From contig JAOULX010000001.1 in assembly GCA_029881795.1 (NCBI GenBank), positions 1 to 64,000 of the forward strand: DNA of 64,000 bases. Reading direction: 5' to 3'. Source of the DNA: Gammaproteobacteria bacterium. Lineage in GTDB: Bacteria; Pseudomonadota; Gammaproteobacteria; SZUA-229. This document shows positions 8,853-17,590 of the stretch, piece by piece. The position numbers were made by a program, and so were the translations under genes. The notes under the pieces were generated by a model. The model searched no databases and was not told the DNA's origin. It was given only the letters and a program-made list of their open reading frames with translations. Each line of letters begins with the position of its first letter. Positions within the stretch are counted from its first letter, which is position 1.

Positions 8853-8874
8853 ACAGCCTATTATAGGTTGCTGT
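8853..8874. promoter_or_regulatory. Dyad-symmetric site in the ndh/bicA divergent intergenic region
   Basis: Within acagcctattataggttgct the core CCTAT-T-ATAGG is a perfect inverted repeat. It is flanked by ACAG on the left and CTGT on the right (8853-8874). A 22-bp dyad between divergent genes is a reasonable operator candidate. No adjacent regulator gene identifies the binding protein. Confidence 0.3.
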
Positions 8875-9068
8875 CTTAAATTTAGTGTTTGTTAGGTCAT
8901 CCATTTAAGAATAAGTGCGCCGTGTTGGCTGTGCTTTGAAGGCCTAAGTTGATAATTTTTAGTTATAAATCAAGTGGTTTGGATTGATGGCATAGTGTAA
9001 AGTAGCATTTTTCCGAAACACCACGTTGTTTCATAACTTATCGTCTGGGCGGGTATTCAGGGTTAACT

Positions 9069-10742
9069 ATGCAGTATATCAATGGTCTTCATTTCAAGAA
9101 TATCCGGGGAGATATTTATGGTGGTGTAACTGCAGCAGTGGTGGCATTACCACTGGCTCTGGCGATGGGGGTAGCCTCGGGTGCCGGCCCTATTGCCGGC
9201 ATGTATGGCGCTATTTTCGTTGGTTTTTTTGCCGCTATTCTGGGTGGAACGCCGACTCAGGTTTCCGGGCCTACCGGGCCAATGACGGTGGTCATGGCGC
9301 TTATTTTTACCGAATACACCGCGATGTTCCCGGATAACCCTGAGCTTGGGGCTGCACTGGCTTTTACTATCGTTATTATGGGTGGTCTGTTTCAGATTCT
9401 GTTTGGTGTGCTGAAAGTCGGTAAATACATTGAGCTGGTACCGCATCCGGTTGTCTCAGGCTTTATGAGCGGTATTGGGGTCATTATTATCCTGATTCAA
9501 ATAGGACCGTTGTTTGGGCATGCGGTATCGGCCAAAACCATGGATGCGGTTAGAGGGATGTCGGAGGTGATGATGCATCCGCATAATGCGGCATTATTAC
9601 TCGGTGTACTGACGCTGCTAGTCGTTTATGGCGTGCCGAAATATTTACCCAGACTTAATCGATTGCTGCCTTCACCGTTACTGGCGCTGATCATTGGCAC
9701 GCTGAGTTATATTCTGTTTATGTCTGAAACTGGCGCGCCGGTACTGGGCACGATTCCGACCGGTTTGCCGGCGCCGGTGATGCCGGTCATGAGTCTGGAC
9801 TTATTGCCGGGCATGATTTCTTCGGCGCTGATTCTTGCTGCGCTGGGTTCGATAGATTCATTGCTGACCTCGCTGGTGGCAGATAACGTCACCAAAACCT
9901 ATCATAAATCAGACCGTGAACTGATCGGTCAGGGTGTCGGTAATACGCTGGCCGGTTTGTTTGGGGGATTACCGGGTGCTGGTGCCACGATGCGTACCGT
10001 GGTGAATATTAAAGCGGGTGGGCAGACACCCATTTCGGGTGCTTTACATGCTCTGGTTTTGCTGGCTATCGTACTTGGTGCCGGTGCTCTGGCATCGGAT
10101 ATTCCGAACGCGGTACTGGCCGCTATTCTGGTTAAAGTGGGTACCGATATTATTGACTGGGAGTATCTCGGTCGCTTGCGACAGGTACCAAAAGCCGGTG
10201 TTATTTTGATGCTGACGGTTTTATTGATGACCGTTTTTGTTGATCTGATTATGGCGGTGGCAACCGGCATGATCATGGCGAGCCTGATCTTTTTACAGCG
10301 GATCACCGATATGCAGTTGTCGAGTATGCAAATTGCGAATACGGCGATCGATGAACTGAATCTGACGGCTGAAGAGGCAAAAATTCTGGCGGATGCAGAA
10401 CGGCGCATCGTGATGTTTCATATAGGTAGCGCAGTCAGCTTTGGTGCGGCTAAAGGTATGCTCAGAAAGGTCTCAGCTTTTGACCAGTATGACGTACTGG
10501 TGATGGACATGACCGAAGTGCCAGTGATTGATTTTACTGCCAGTCGTGCGCTGGATACGATTATTTCAGATGCGATTGAGAGCGGCAGAGAAGTGATGCT
10601 GATTGGGGTGCGATCGAGTCTCAATAAAATTCTTAAAAAACAAAATATTCTTGACCGGGTGCATTCAGATTTTCTGTTTGTAAAACGCATTGGCGCATTA
10701 CGGCAAGCGCTGCAATTTGTAAACAAGCAACGCGCTGCCTAA
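9069..10742 (+). CDS. BicA-like SulP-family transporter, probable Na+-dependent bicarbonate uptake
   Basis: A 557-residue SulP transporter with a C-terminal STAS domain (about residues 440-545). Its N-terminus (LHFKNIRGDIYGG, then ASGAGPIAG and SGPTGPMTVVM) closely follows remembered cyanobacterial BicA, the low-affinity, high-flux sodium/bicarbonate symporter, and differs from the SulP gene at 1940. The mid-protein LVADNVTKT and GAGATMRTVVNI segments also match that branch. An AGGG Shine-Dalgarno lies six bases before the ATG. A second paralogue lies beside phosphoribulokinase at 18690-20339. Nearby nhaD fits a sodium-coupled system. Bicarbonate is inferred from similarity and context; sulfate remains possible. 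Confidence 0.85.
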   Translation: MQYINGLHFKNIRGDIYGGVTAAVVALPLALAMGVASGAGPIAGMYGAIFVGFFAAILGGTPTQVSGPTGPMTVVMALIFTEYTAMFPDNPELGAALAFTIVIMGGLFQILFGVLKVGKYIELVPHPVVSGFMSGIGVIIILIQIGPLFGHAVSAKTMDAVRGMSEVMMHPHNAALLLGVLTLLVVYGVPKYLPRLNRLLPSPLLALIIGTLSYILFMSETGAPVLGTIPTGLPAPVMPVMSLDLLPGMISSALILAALGSIDSLLTSLVADNVTKTYHKSDRELIGQGVGNTLAGLFGGLPGAGATMRTVVNIKAGGQTPISGALHALVLLAIVLGAGALASDIPNAVLAAILVKVGTDIIDWEYLGRLRQVPKAGVILMLTVLLMTVFVDLIMAVATGMIMASLIFLQRITDMQLSSMQIANTAIDELNLTAEEAKILADAERRIVMFHIGSAVSFGAAKGMLRKVSAFDQYDVLVMDMTEVPVIDFTASRALDTIISDAIESGREVMLIGVRSSLNKILKKQNILDRVHSDFLFVKRIGALRQALQFVNKQRAA

Positions 10743-11311
10743 TGTTTATAGGTTGAATCGATAAGTGCCTCGTTTAACGGGATGCTCTGACGGTTTGAGG
10801 TCAGAATCTGATAGGCCGTTTTGCTACCGGTGTCTGACCACAACTCCATGGCCTGAATCAGTGGCATTGCCGGCGATCCGTTAAAGCAGCGAATGATGTG
10901 TAATATATCGACCAATTCAACGAAGGTGTCGGCCAGCTGTTGATAGATGATGCGTTCATTACCATCCATTAAGTCACTTAATGTTTGATAATTTTTTGCA
11001 CCCAGCTTGATATAGTGACTAATACGGTAAGACTGGCGCGCAACATGAGACGGAAACAAGCCGGCCAGAATCAGGCAATGGTCTGCCTGAGCTTTTAATT
11101 GCAACTGATAATTGGGTTCTTCCGGTGCGCTTTCAAATCGTAAATCCAGAGCAATGGCTTTTTCGGCTAATGACTCATTCTGAATGTAACTAACCAGTGT
11201 CAGTAGCAAATAGCCCTGAGTTTCTGTTTTCAGCTCAATATTGGCGTAATCACAGGCATCCTGTATCAGTTGGTTCCAGTGGTAAAGCGTTAGTTTTGTA
11301 TGTGCCTGCAT
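10739..11311 (-). CDS. Conserved-looking hypothetical protein, 190 residues
   Basis: No family is recognised. The protein is soluble, without signal peptide or membrane segment, and appears mainly helical, with many Leu, Ile and Gln residues. The middle holds LILAGLFPSHVARQSY, and a second helical stretch lies around residues 125-160. The frame is long and has an ATG start, and its base composition matches neighbouring genes, so it is probably real. Its stop codon overlaps that of the convergent BicA-like gene by three bases (TAG at 10741-10739 against TAA at 10740-10742). No terminator lies between them. It is followed on the other strand by glyQ. Function unknown. Confidence 0.7.
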   Translation of the reverse strand: MQAHTKLTLYHWNQLIQDACDYANIELKTETQGYLLLTLVSYIQNESLAEKAIALDLRFESAPEEPNYQLQLKAQADHCLILAGLFPSHVARQSYRISHYIKLGAKNYQTLSDLMDGNERIIYQQLADTFVELVDILHIIRCFNGSPAMPLIQAMELWSDTGSKTAYQILTSNRQSIPLNEALIDSTYKH

Positions 11312-11409
11312 GAAAGTAAGCGTTTTTAGCCTGCGATAAAAAGGTTAGCGGCCGGTAGTCAAAAATATTGAAGATTATTCGATGTTTTCTGTGAATTAGC
11401 GGGATTGTG

Positions 11410-11438
11410 CTGCAACCGGCAGTTCAAAAGTTTATAAT
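11410..11438 (+). promoter_or_regulatory. Candidate sigma-70 promoter for glyQS
   Basis: A perfect TATAAT at 11433-11438 with a weak -35 (ctgcaa, 11410-11415) at 17-bp spacing, about 37 bp before the glyQ start codon. The -10 is strong and the -35 poor. Confidence 0.4.
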
Positions 11439-11474
11439 TGCGCGTGATTTTTGTGGAATTGACTGAATAACACT

Positions 11475-12395
11475 ATGGCTTACGATGTAACGACGTTTCA
11501 GGGGCTGATTCATGCCCTGCAGGATTACTGGGCACAGCATGGCTGTGCGGTTTTACAACCTCTGGATATGGAGGTCGGTGCCGGTACCTTTCATCCTGCA
11601 ACGTTTCTGAGGGCTATTGGCCCCGAGCCCTGGCGCGCCGCTTATGTGCAGCCATCGCGCCGACCTACCGATGGCCGCTATGGTGAAAACCCCAACCGGC
11701 TTCAGCATTATTATCAATTCCAGGTGATGCTTAAACCGTCGCCGGATAATATTCAGGAACTGTATCTGGATTCGCTGAAAATGCTCGGTTTTGATCCGCT
11801 GGTACATGACATCCGCTTTGTCGAAGATAACTGGGAATCACCGACGTTAGGGGCCTGGGGGCTGGGCTGGGAAGTCTGGTTAAATGGTATGGAAGTGACC
11901 CAGTTCACCTATTTTCAGCAAGTGGGCGGACTCGAATGCCGGCCGGTTACCGGTGAGATAACTTATGGTCTGGAGCGTCTGGCCATGTACCTGCAGGAAG
12001 TCGATAGTGTGTATGAGCTGATCTGGACACGCGGGCCGCAGGGTGACGTGACCTATGGTGATGTATTCCATCAGAATGAAGTCGAAATGTCGGCATACAA
12101 TTTTGAGCACGCCGATACCGAATCTTTGTTTAACTGGTTTGATACCTGCGAAAAAGAAAGTCAGCGCATGATAGAAGCAGGGCTAGCGCTGCCGGCTTAC
12201 GAGCAGGTACTGAAAGCCTCTCACACCTTTAACCTGCTGGATGCACGGCATGCGATATCGGTGACTGAGCGCCAGCGGTTCATACTTCGTATTCGCACCC
12301 TGTCGCGTGCGGTTGCCGAATCCTATTATGCAGCCCGTGAAAAACTGGGTTTCCCCATTGGCAAGGCAGATAACGCAGCCGGGGAGGCAAAATAA
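11475..12395 (+). CDS. glyQ: Glycine--tRNA ligase alpha subunit
   Basis: A 306-residue class II aminoacyl-tRNA synthetase subunit that forms an alpha2-beta2 enzyme with GlyS and charges tRNA-Gly. The start [12 protein letters not shown], the motif-2 region around [17 protein letters not shown] and the ERLAMYLQ segment are diagnostic, and length equals the usual size. It overlaps glyS by one base (TAATG at 12393-12397), typical translational coupling. A TATAAT-bearing promoter candidate lies just upstream. No leader regulatory structure was recognised. Confidence 0.97.
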   Translation: MAYDVTTFQGLIHALQDYWAQHGCAVLQPLDMEVGAGTFHPATFLRAIGPEPWRAAYVQPSRRPTDGRYGENPNRLQHYYQFQVMLKPSPDNIQELYLDSLKMLGFDPLVHDIRFVEDNWESPTLGAWGLGWEVWLNGMEVTQFTYFQQVGGLECRPVTGEITYGLERLAMYLQEVDSVYELIWTRGPQGDVTYGDVFHQNEVEMSAYNFEHADTESLFNWFDTCEKESQRMIEAGLALPAYEQVLKASHTFNLLDARHAISVTERQRFILRIRTLSRAVAESYYAAREKLGFPIGKADNAAGEAK

Positions 12396-14464
12396 TGACA
12401 ACACAGAATTTACTGATTGAACTGGGCACCGAAGAACTTCCACCAAAGGCATTAATGCGTTTATCGACAGCCTTTGGTCAGGGCATCGAAGACGGTTTGT
12501 CGCAGGCCAATATCGACTTTGAAAAAGTTGAGGTGTATTCGGCCCCCCGTCGTCTGGCAGTGCGGGTAACCGCGCTGGCTGAATCACAGCCTGATCAGGC
12601 GGTTGAGAAAAGAGGCCCTGCTGTTGCGTCAGCATTTGCCGAAGATGGCACACCCAGTAAAGCGGCACAGGGTTTTGCTAAAGGCTGTGGCGTTAAGGTT
12701 GAAGAACTGGAAACCATGGATACCGATAAAGGCGCGTGGCTGGTCTTCAGGCAGCAACAAAAAGGTCAGTCGGTATCGGCCCTGATCGGTGACATCATCA
12801 ATCAAAGCCTGAACCGGTTGCCGATTCCCAAGCGCATGCGCTGGGGCAGCAGCGAGGTTGAATTTGTGCGCCCGGTGCATTGGCTGGTGGTGTTATATGG
12901 TGCACAGGTTATTGATGTGAATGTGCTGGCTCAGCAAGCCGCTAATAAAACCTACGGTCACCGTTTTCATCATCCAGCAGCGATTGAATTAAGTCATGCC
13001 GATGACTACTTAACGCTGCTCAGAGAGCAGGGGTTTGTGATCGCCGATCCGGCTGAGCGGCGTGATATTATCAAGCAGCAGGCAATTAAAGCCGCTGCTG
13101 CTCTGGGTGGTTTTGCCTTAATCGATGACGAACTGTTAAATGAGGTTACCTCACTGGTTGAGTGGCCGCTGGCGGTAGCCGGTGATTTTGATCCGCAGTT
13201 TCTGGATGTACCAGCCGAAGCTTTGATCAGTTCAATGCAGGACCATCAGAAATACTTTCCGGTGATCGATAACAAAGAAGAATTGCTGCCGCATTTCATT
13301 ACCATCAGTAATATCGATAGTCTTGATATCAGTCAGGTGAAAGCCGGTAATGAACGGGTGATTTCACCACGCCTGTCAGACGCGGTGTTTTTCTGGACGC
13401 AGGACCGTAAAAAGAAACTGCAAGATCATATCAGCAGTCTGCAAACGGTGGTTTTTCAGAAGAAACTTGGTACCCTGGCCGAAAAATCAAATCGCGTTGC
13501 CATTATTGCCAGCGCGATAGCCGAAAAACTCGGTGCGGATGTAAATAATGCCAGTCGTGCTGCGATCCTGTCTAAGTGTGATCTGATGACCGAAATGGTT
13601 TTCGAGTTCACCGATTTACAAGGCATTATGGGGCGTTATTATGCCACTCACGATGGTGAACATGCTGATGTGGCAGCGGCACTGGACGAGCAGTATATGC
13701 CGCGTTTTGCCGGAGATGAATTACCGCGCTCAGTCACCGGACAAATATTATCGGTGAGTGACAAACTGGATACCTTGCTGGGTATTTTTGCTATTGGCCA
13801 GAAACCGACCGGAGAAAAAGATCCGTTCGCACTGCGTCGTGCCACGCTGGGCGTGTTGCGTATTCTGATAGAAAAGCAGCTGGATCTCGATCTGCGTGAG
13901 CTGCTTGAAATTGCAGCCAATGCACTCAGCGATAAAGCCGATGCCAGCGCAGTGACTGATGAGGTGCTGACCTTTATGCTGGAACGACTGCGAGGTTTTT
14001 TTGCGGATAAAAATATTTCTGCGGATATCTTTGATGCGGTGCTGGTATGCCAGCCGACCCGGCCGATAGATTTCAGTCAGCGGATAGAAGCGGTAAATGT
14101 TTTCAAAAGCCTGCCAGAAGCAGAGAGTCTGGCCGCTGCCAATAAACGCATTCGCAATATCCTGAAAAAAGTTGAATCGCCAGTTGCCGCTGAGGTGACA
14201 GAATCGCTGCTCAAAGAACCAGCAGAGCAAGCATTATTTAAGCATCTCAGTGCGCTGAGAGATGAGGCCAATAGTTTATTTGCAGCCGGTGATTATCAGT
14301 CGGCTTTAACAAAACTGGCAGCGTTAAAAGATCCGGTTGATCAGTTTTTTGATGATGTCATGGTAATGGCTGAGGATGAGGCCTTAAAAAATAATCGTAT
14401 TGCCTTATTAAACCAGATCAGTGAGTTGTTTTTACAGGCTGCTGATCTGTCCCGATTACAGTAA
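12395..14464 (+). CDS. glyS: Glycine--tRNA ligase beta subunit
   Basis: A 689-residue beta subunit of the heterotetrameric glycyl-tRNA synthetase. It starts LLIELGTEELPPKAL, contains the conserved SMQDHQKYFPV region and an HD-type segment, and ends in an anticodon-binding domain (roughly the last 110 residues). It binds the tRNA and completes the enzyme with GlyQ. The ATG shares a base with the glyQ stop. gmhB begins two bases after its stop, so glyQ-glyS-gmhB-plsC read as one transcript. Confidence 0.97.
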   Translation: MTTQNLLIELGTEELPPKALMRLSTAFGQGIEDGLSQANIDFEKVEVYSAPRRLAVRVTALAESQPDQAVEKRGPAVASAFAEDGTPSKAAQGFAKGCGVKVEELETMDTDKGAWLVFRQQQKGQSVSALIGDIINQSLNRLPIPKRMRWGSSEVEFVRPVHWLVVLYGAQVIDVNVLAQQAANKTYGHRFHHPAAIELSHADDYLTLLREQGFVIADPAERRDIIKQQAIKAAAALGGFALIDDELLNEVTSLVEWPLAVAGDFDPQFLDVPAEALISSMQDHQKYFPVIDNKEELLPHFITISNIDSLDISQVKAGNERVISPRLSDAVFFWTQDRKKKLQDHISSLQTVVFQKKLGTLAEKSNRVAIIASAIAEKLGADVNNASRAAILSKCDLMTEMVFEFTDLQGIMGRYYATHDGEHADVAAALDEQYMPRFAGDELPRSVTGQILSVSDKLDTLLGIFAIGQKPTGEKDPFALRRATLGVLRILIEKQLDLDLRELLEIAANALSDKADASAVTDEVLTFMLERLRGFFADKNISADIFDAVLVCQPTRPIDFSQRIEAVNVFKSLPEAESLAAANKRIRNILKKVESPVAAEVTESLLKEPAEQALFKHLSALRDEANSLFAAGDYQSALTKLAALKDPVDQFFDDVMVMAEDEALKNNRIALLNQISELFLQAADLSRLQ

Positions 14465-14466
14465 CG

Positions 14467-15015
14467 ATGAGTCTTATTATTCTGGACAGGGACGGCGTCA
14501 TCAATCATGACTCCGATGACTTTATAAAGAGTGCTGATGAGTGGATACCCATCGATGGTAGTCTTGAGGCGATTGCGCAGTTCAAACATGCCGGATATAG
14601 CGTTGCTGTTGCTACTAATCAGTCCGGGATTGCGCGCGGCTTATACGATCTAGAAACCTTGCACAGTATGCATAAAAAAATGGCAGAGATGCTGGAAAGT
14701 ATCGGTGGTGCGGTGGATGCCATTTTTTACTGCCCACACTTGCCGGCAGCGCGTTGTTCATGCCGTAAACCCAAGCCGGGTATGTTGCTGGAAATAGCGA
14801 AGCGCTTTAAGTGTGACAGTCTGGCCGGTGTTTATTACGTTGGTGACAGTTATCGAGATATAGAAGCGGCCCGCGCGGCCGGAGCGGTTCCGGTGTTGGT
14901 AAAAACAGGAAAAGGTCAGCGAACCCTCGATGAGTATGACGCGAAGGTACTGGCGGATGTTCTGGTTTTTGATGATTTAATTGCAGTTGCAAATAATTTA
15001 CTGGTTACAAAATAA
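14467..15015 (+). CDS. gmhB: D-glycero-beta-D-manno-heptose-1,7-bisphosphate 7-phosphatase
   Basis: A 182-residue HAD-superfamily phosphatase. The nucleophile motif LDRDGVIN lies at residues 6-13, ATNQSGIARG supplies the second motif, and GDSYRDIEAA the acidic motif. The zinc-binding loop CPHLPAARCSCRKPKPG (about residues 89-105) distinguishes GmhB from the related histidinol phosphatase. It removes the 7-phosphate in ADP-heptose synthesis for the lipopolysaccharide core. The gene is two bases past glyS, and its last base overlaps the plsC start (TAATG). This glyS-gmhB-plsC order is common in Gammaproteobacteria. Confidence 0.95.
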   Translation: MSLIILDRDGVINHDSDDFIKSADEWIPIDGSLEAIAQFKHAGYSVAVATNQSGIARGLYDLETLHSMHKKMAEMLESIGGAVDAIFYCPHLPAARCSCRKPKPGMLLEIAKRFKCDSLAGVYYVGDSYRDIEAARAAGAVPVLVKTGKGQRTLDEYDAKVLADVLVFDDLIAVANNLLVTK

Positions 15016-15752
15016 TGCGTAAAAGTTTACAGTTTTTCAGGTCTTGCCTGTTCTGGGTTGTGTTTCTCTTTTCAACGATCATATTCGCACCGCTTTCGAT
15101 GTTTACGTTTCCGCTGAGTGTTTTAAACCGATACCGTTTTATCAGATTATGGGCTCGTTTTAATATCTGGTGGCTGAAAATAACCTGTGGTGTGAAATAC
15201 CAGGTCATTGGTAAAGAGAATCTGCCGGCAGGAGGCATGTTGTTTTTATCCAAGCACCAGTCGACCTGGGAAACCATGGCGTTCCAACAAATTTTGCCGC
15301 CGCATGTCTGGGTACTGAAGCGTGAACTGTTTAAAGTTCCTTTCTTTGGCTGGGGTTTGAAAATGCTCAGGCCAATCGCGATTGACCGCAGTGCGGGTCG
15401 CCGGGCTGTAGAGCAGCTGGTTGATCAGGGTATAAAAAAACTGACATCAGGTTGGTCGGTGATGATCTTCCCGGAAGGTACCCGGGTGCTGCCTGGCAAG
15501 CAAGTGCGTTATAAGCTGGGCGGCGCGATTCTGGCATCGCAAGCCAATTATCCATTGGTGCCGGTAGCGCATAATGCCGGTGAATTCTGGCCTAAGCACA
15601 GCTTCATCAAATGGCCGGGAACCATCACGGTAGTGATCGGTAAGCCGATTAATGCGTTTGGCCGTCAGCCTGACGAGATTATTAAAGAAACGCATCAATG
15701 GATCGAAGCCCAGATGACGGCTATCAGTGATTCCTCGCGCTGGAACCGGTAA
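15015..15752 (+). CDS. plsC: 1-acyl-sn-glycerol-3-phosphate acyltransferase
   Basis: A 245-residue membrane acyltransferase that converts lysophosphatidic acid to phosphatidic acid. An N-terminal hydrophobic helix (about residues 10-32) precedes the catalytic motif KHQSTWET, an H-x4-E variant of the usual H-x4-D that is common in proteobacterial PlsC, and the FPEGTR motif that binds the glycerol phosphate. It is the last gene of the glyQ-glyS-gmhB-plsC run. Its 3' end faces the convergent aldo/keto reductase gene, 17 bp away, without an obvious terminator. Confidence 0.93.
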   Translation: MRKSLQFFRSCLFWVVFLFSTIIFAPLSMFTFPLSVLNRYRFIRLWARFNIWWLKITCGVKYQVIGKENLPAGGMLFLSKHQSTWETMAFQQILPPHVWVLKRELFKVPFFGWGLKMLRPIAIDRSAGRRAVEQLVDQGIKKLTSGWSVMIFPEGTRVLPGKQVRYKLGGAILASQANYPLVPVAHNAGEFWPKHSFIKWPGTITVVIGKPINAFGRQPDEIIKETHQWIEAQMTAISDSSRWNR

Positions 15753-15769
15753 TTTACCAGTCGCTCGCT

Positions 15770-16810
15770 TTACGGGCAGGGAATGGTGTAACGGTTATGA
15801 ATAGCGTCTATCTGCGTTAAAATCTGCTCGGATAACACCAGCTCAATACTTTCAATATTTTCTTTTAACTGCCCGAGCGTGGTTGCGCCGATAATATTAG
15901 CGCTGGTGAATCTTTGCTGGTTAACAAAGGCCAGCGCCAGCTGAGTCGGACTGATGCCGTGCTCTCGAGCCAATTCTGCATAAGCACGGGTGGCAGCCAC
16001 GCCATTGTCATTGCTGTAGCGCGTGTAATCCGGAAACAGCGTTAAACGGGCATTTGGCGGCGGCTCTGGCTGCAGATATTTAGCGCTGAGTACGCCGAAT
16101 CCGAGCGGTGAATAGGCCAGTAAGCCGACATCTTCACGAATTGCCATCTCGGCCAAACCCACTTCAAAACTGCGATTTAATAAATTATAGGGGTTTTGAA
16201 TGCTGACTATCCGTGGCCAGTTATACTTGTCTGCATATCTGAGGTATTGCATGACACCCCATGGCGTTTCATTTGAGACCCCAATCTGGCGGACCTTACC
16301 GGATTTCACAAAGTCATTTAAAACTTCCAGGGTTTGTTCGATCGCAATGACATCTTCGTCGTCATCATGGTGGTAGCCCAGTTTGCCGAAAAAATTAGTG
16401 CTGCGCTCCGGCCAGTGAATCTGATAAAGGTCAATATAATCGGTTTGCAGGCGCTTTAAACTGGCCTCCAGTGCCCGTGTCATATGCTCGCGGTTTAGGC
16501 GCGGGCCGCCGCGAATATGATCGACCCAGCCGGCACCCGGCCCAGCTACTTTGGATGCCAGAATGATCTGATCGCGTCTTCCCCGGCTTTTAAACCAGTT
16601 GCCGATATATTGTTCAGTCAGACCATGTGTTTCTGCTTTGGGCGGTATTGCATAAAGTTCGGCAGTATCAAAAAAGTTGATGCCAAAATCGCAAGCCATA
16701 TCCATTTGCTGGTATGCCTCAGGCTCACTATTTTGCTCACCAAAAGTCATCGTACCCAGTGCAATCAGGCTGGTTTTTATCTCGGAGTTACCCAGTTGCT
16801 TAAATTTCAT
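15770..16810 (-). CDS. Aldo/keto reductase, Tas-like
   Basis: A 346-residue NADP(H)-dependent aldo/keto reductase. It has the family N-terminus (LGTMTFGEQNSEPEAYQQMD), the catalytic Asp/Tyr region NFFDTAELYAIPPK, the catalytic Lys in ILASKVAG, and the His in YQIHWPER. The insertion and overall sequence resemble E. coli Tas, a broad-specificity reductase. The physiological substrate is unknown. The gene stands alone on the minus strand, convergent with plsC and divergent from the MerR/receiver regulator. Start ATG at 16810. Confidence 0.88.
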   Translation of the reverse strand: MKFKQLGNSEIKTSLIALGTMTFGEQNSEPEAYQQMDMACDFGINFFDTAELYAIPPKAETHGLTEQYIGNWFKSRGRRDQIILASKVAGPGAGWVDHIRGGPRLNREHMTRALEASLKRLQTDYIDLYQIHWPERSTNFFGKLGYHHDDDEDVIAIEQTLEVLNDFVKSGKVRQIGVSNETPWGVMQYLRYADKYNWPRIVSIQNPYNLLNRSFEVGLAEMAIREDVGLLAYSPLGFGVLSAKYLQPEPPPNARLTLFPDYTRYSNDNGVAATRAYAELAREHGISPTQLALAFVNQQRFTSANIIGATTLGQLKENIESIELVLSEQILTQIDAIHNRYTIPCP

Positions 16811-16913
16811 ATCGATTTGTAAACATTTTGTTTCTATTCATTGGATTCGCTAAATTTTATAGATAACTAATATAGACTCAGTGTAAATGAATTAACAACA
16901 GGTGGATAGCACT

Positions 16914-17507
16914 GTGAAAGAGGATGTTTCAAAAAAATTACTAACACCGAATGATGTGGCAGAATTGTTATTGGTGTCACCGACAACAGTAAGATTCTGG
17001 GCGCATAAAGGTGCTTTAAAAGCCTTAACGACGCCGGGCGGTCATCGACGGTTTAACTATGAGGATGTTGAGGCATTTGCTAATTCACGGGGTATGGATT
17101 TACAGCGTGACAGCGATAAAACCCGGATACTGATTGTTGATGATGAAGAGGTGCTTGGTGAATTTCTGGTTGAGTTTTTTAAGTCTGTTGAAGGCGTGGA
17201 GACCGAGGTTGCGAACTACAGTTTTGAAGCCGGTCTCAAATATAAGAGCTTTAAACCACAGATTGTGCTGCTGGATATTATGATGCCGGGACTGAATGGA
17301 TTTCAGGTCTGTAAAATGATGAAAGCCGACCCGTTATCTAAAGATGTCCGAATCATAGCGATGACCGGTTACCCAAGTAATGAAAATGTTGAAAAAATTC
17401 TTTCTGCTGGGGCCGAAGCCTGCTTGCAAAAACCAATAGATACAACACAGTTATTGGATTTGCTCGATCTTAAGTTGAAGCAACCGCCTAATGTGGCCAG
17501 CGCTTAA
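16914..17507 (+). CDS. MerR-like winged-helix DNA-binding domain fused to a response-regulator receiver domain
   Basis: About 197 residues. The N-terminus (about residues 8-60) is a MerR/excisionase-type helix-turn-helix: TPNDVAELLLVSPTTVRFWA, then a TPGGHRRFNYEDVEAF wing. The C-terminus (about 68-190) is a receiver domain with acidic pocket DDEE, phospho-acceptor Asp in LLDIMMPG, Thr in MTGYP and Lys in LQKPI. This order, DNA-binding first and receiver last, is the reverse of most response regulators. No histidine kinase is adjacent. A GTG at 16914 is preferred because AGGTGG (16900-16905) sits eight bases before it; an in-frame GTG at 16902 falls on that site. A strong terminator follows. 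The target genes are unknown; phosphoribulokinase is the convergent neighbour. Confidence 0.85.
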   Translation: MKEDVSKKLLTPNDVAELLLVSPTTVRFWAHKGALKALTTPGGHRRFNYEDVEAFANSRGMDLQRDSDKTRILIVDDEEVLGEFLVEFFKSVEGVETEVANYSFEAGLKYKSFKPQIVLLDIMMPGLNGFQVCKMMKADPLSKDVRIIAMTGYPSNENVEKILSAGAEACLQKPIDTTQLLDLLDLKLKQPPNVASA

Positions 17508-17518
17508 GCAATAAAAAA

Positions 17519-17542
17519 GCCGGTAATATTACCGGCTTTTTT
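17519..17542. terminator. Bidirectional terminator between the MerR/receiver gene and phosphoribulokinase
   Basis: A perfect palindrome, gccggtaatattaccggc (17519-17536), flanked by an A-run before and six T after (17537-17542). It works as an intrinsic terminator in both directions for the two convergent genes. Confidence 0.92.
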
Positions 17543-17590
17543 ATTAGCTGAAATAACCCGACGAAGCGGATTATTATGCTAAAGAATCGC

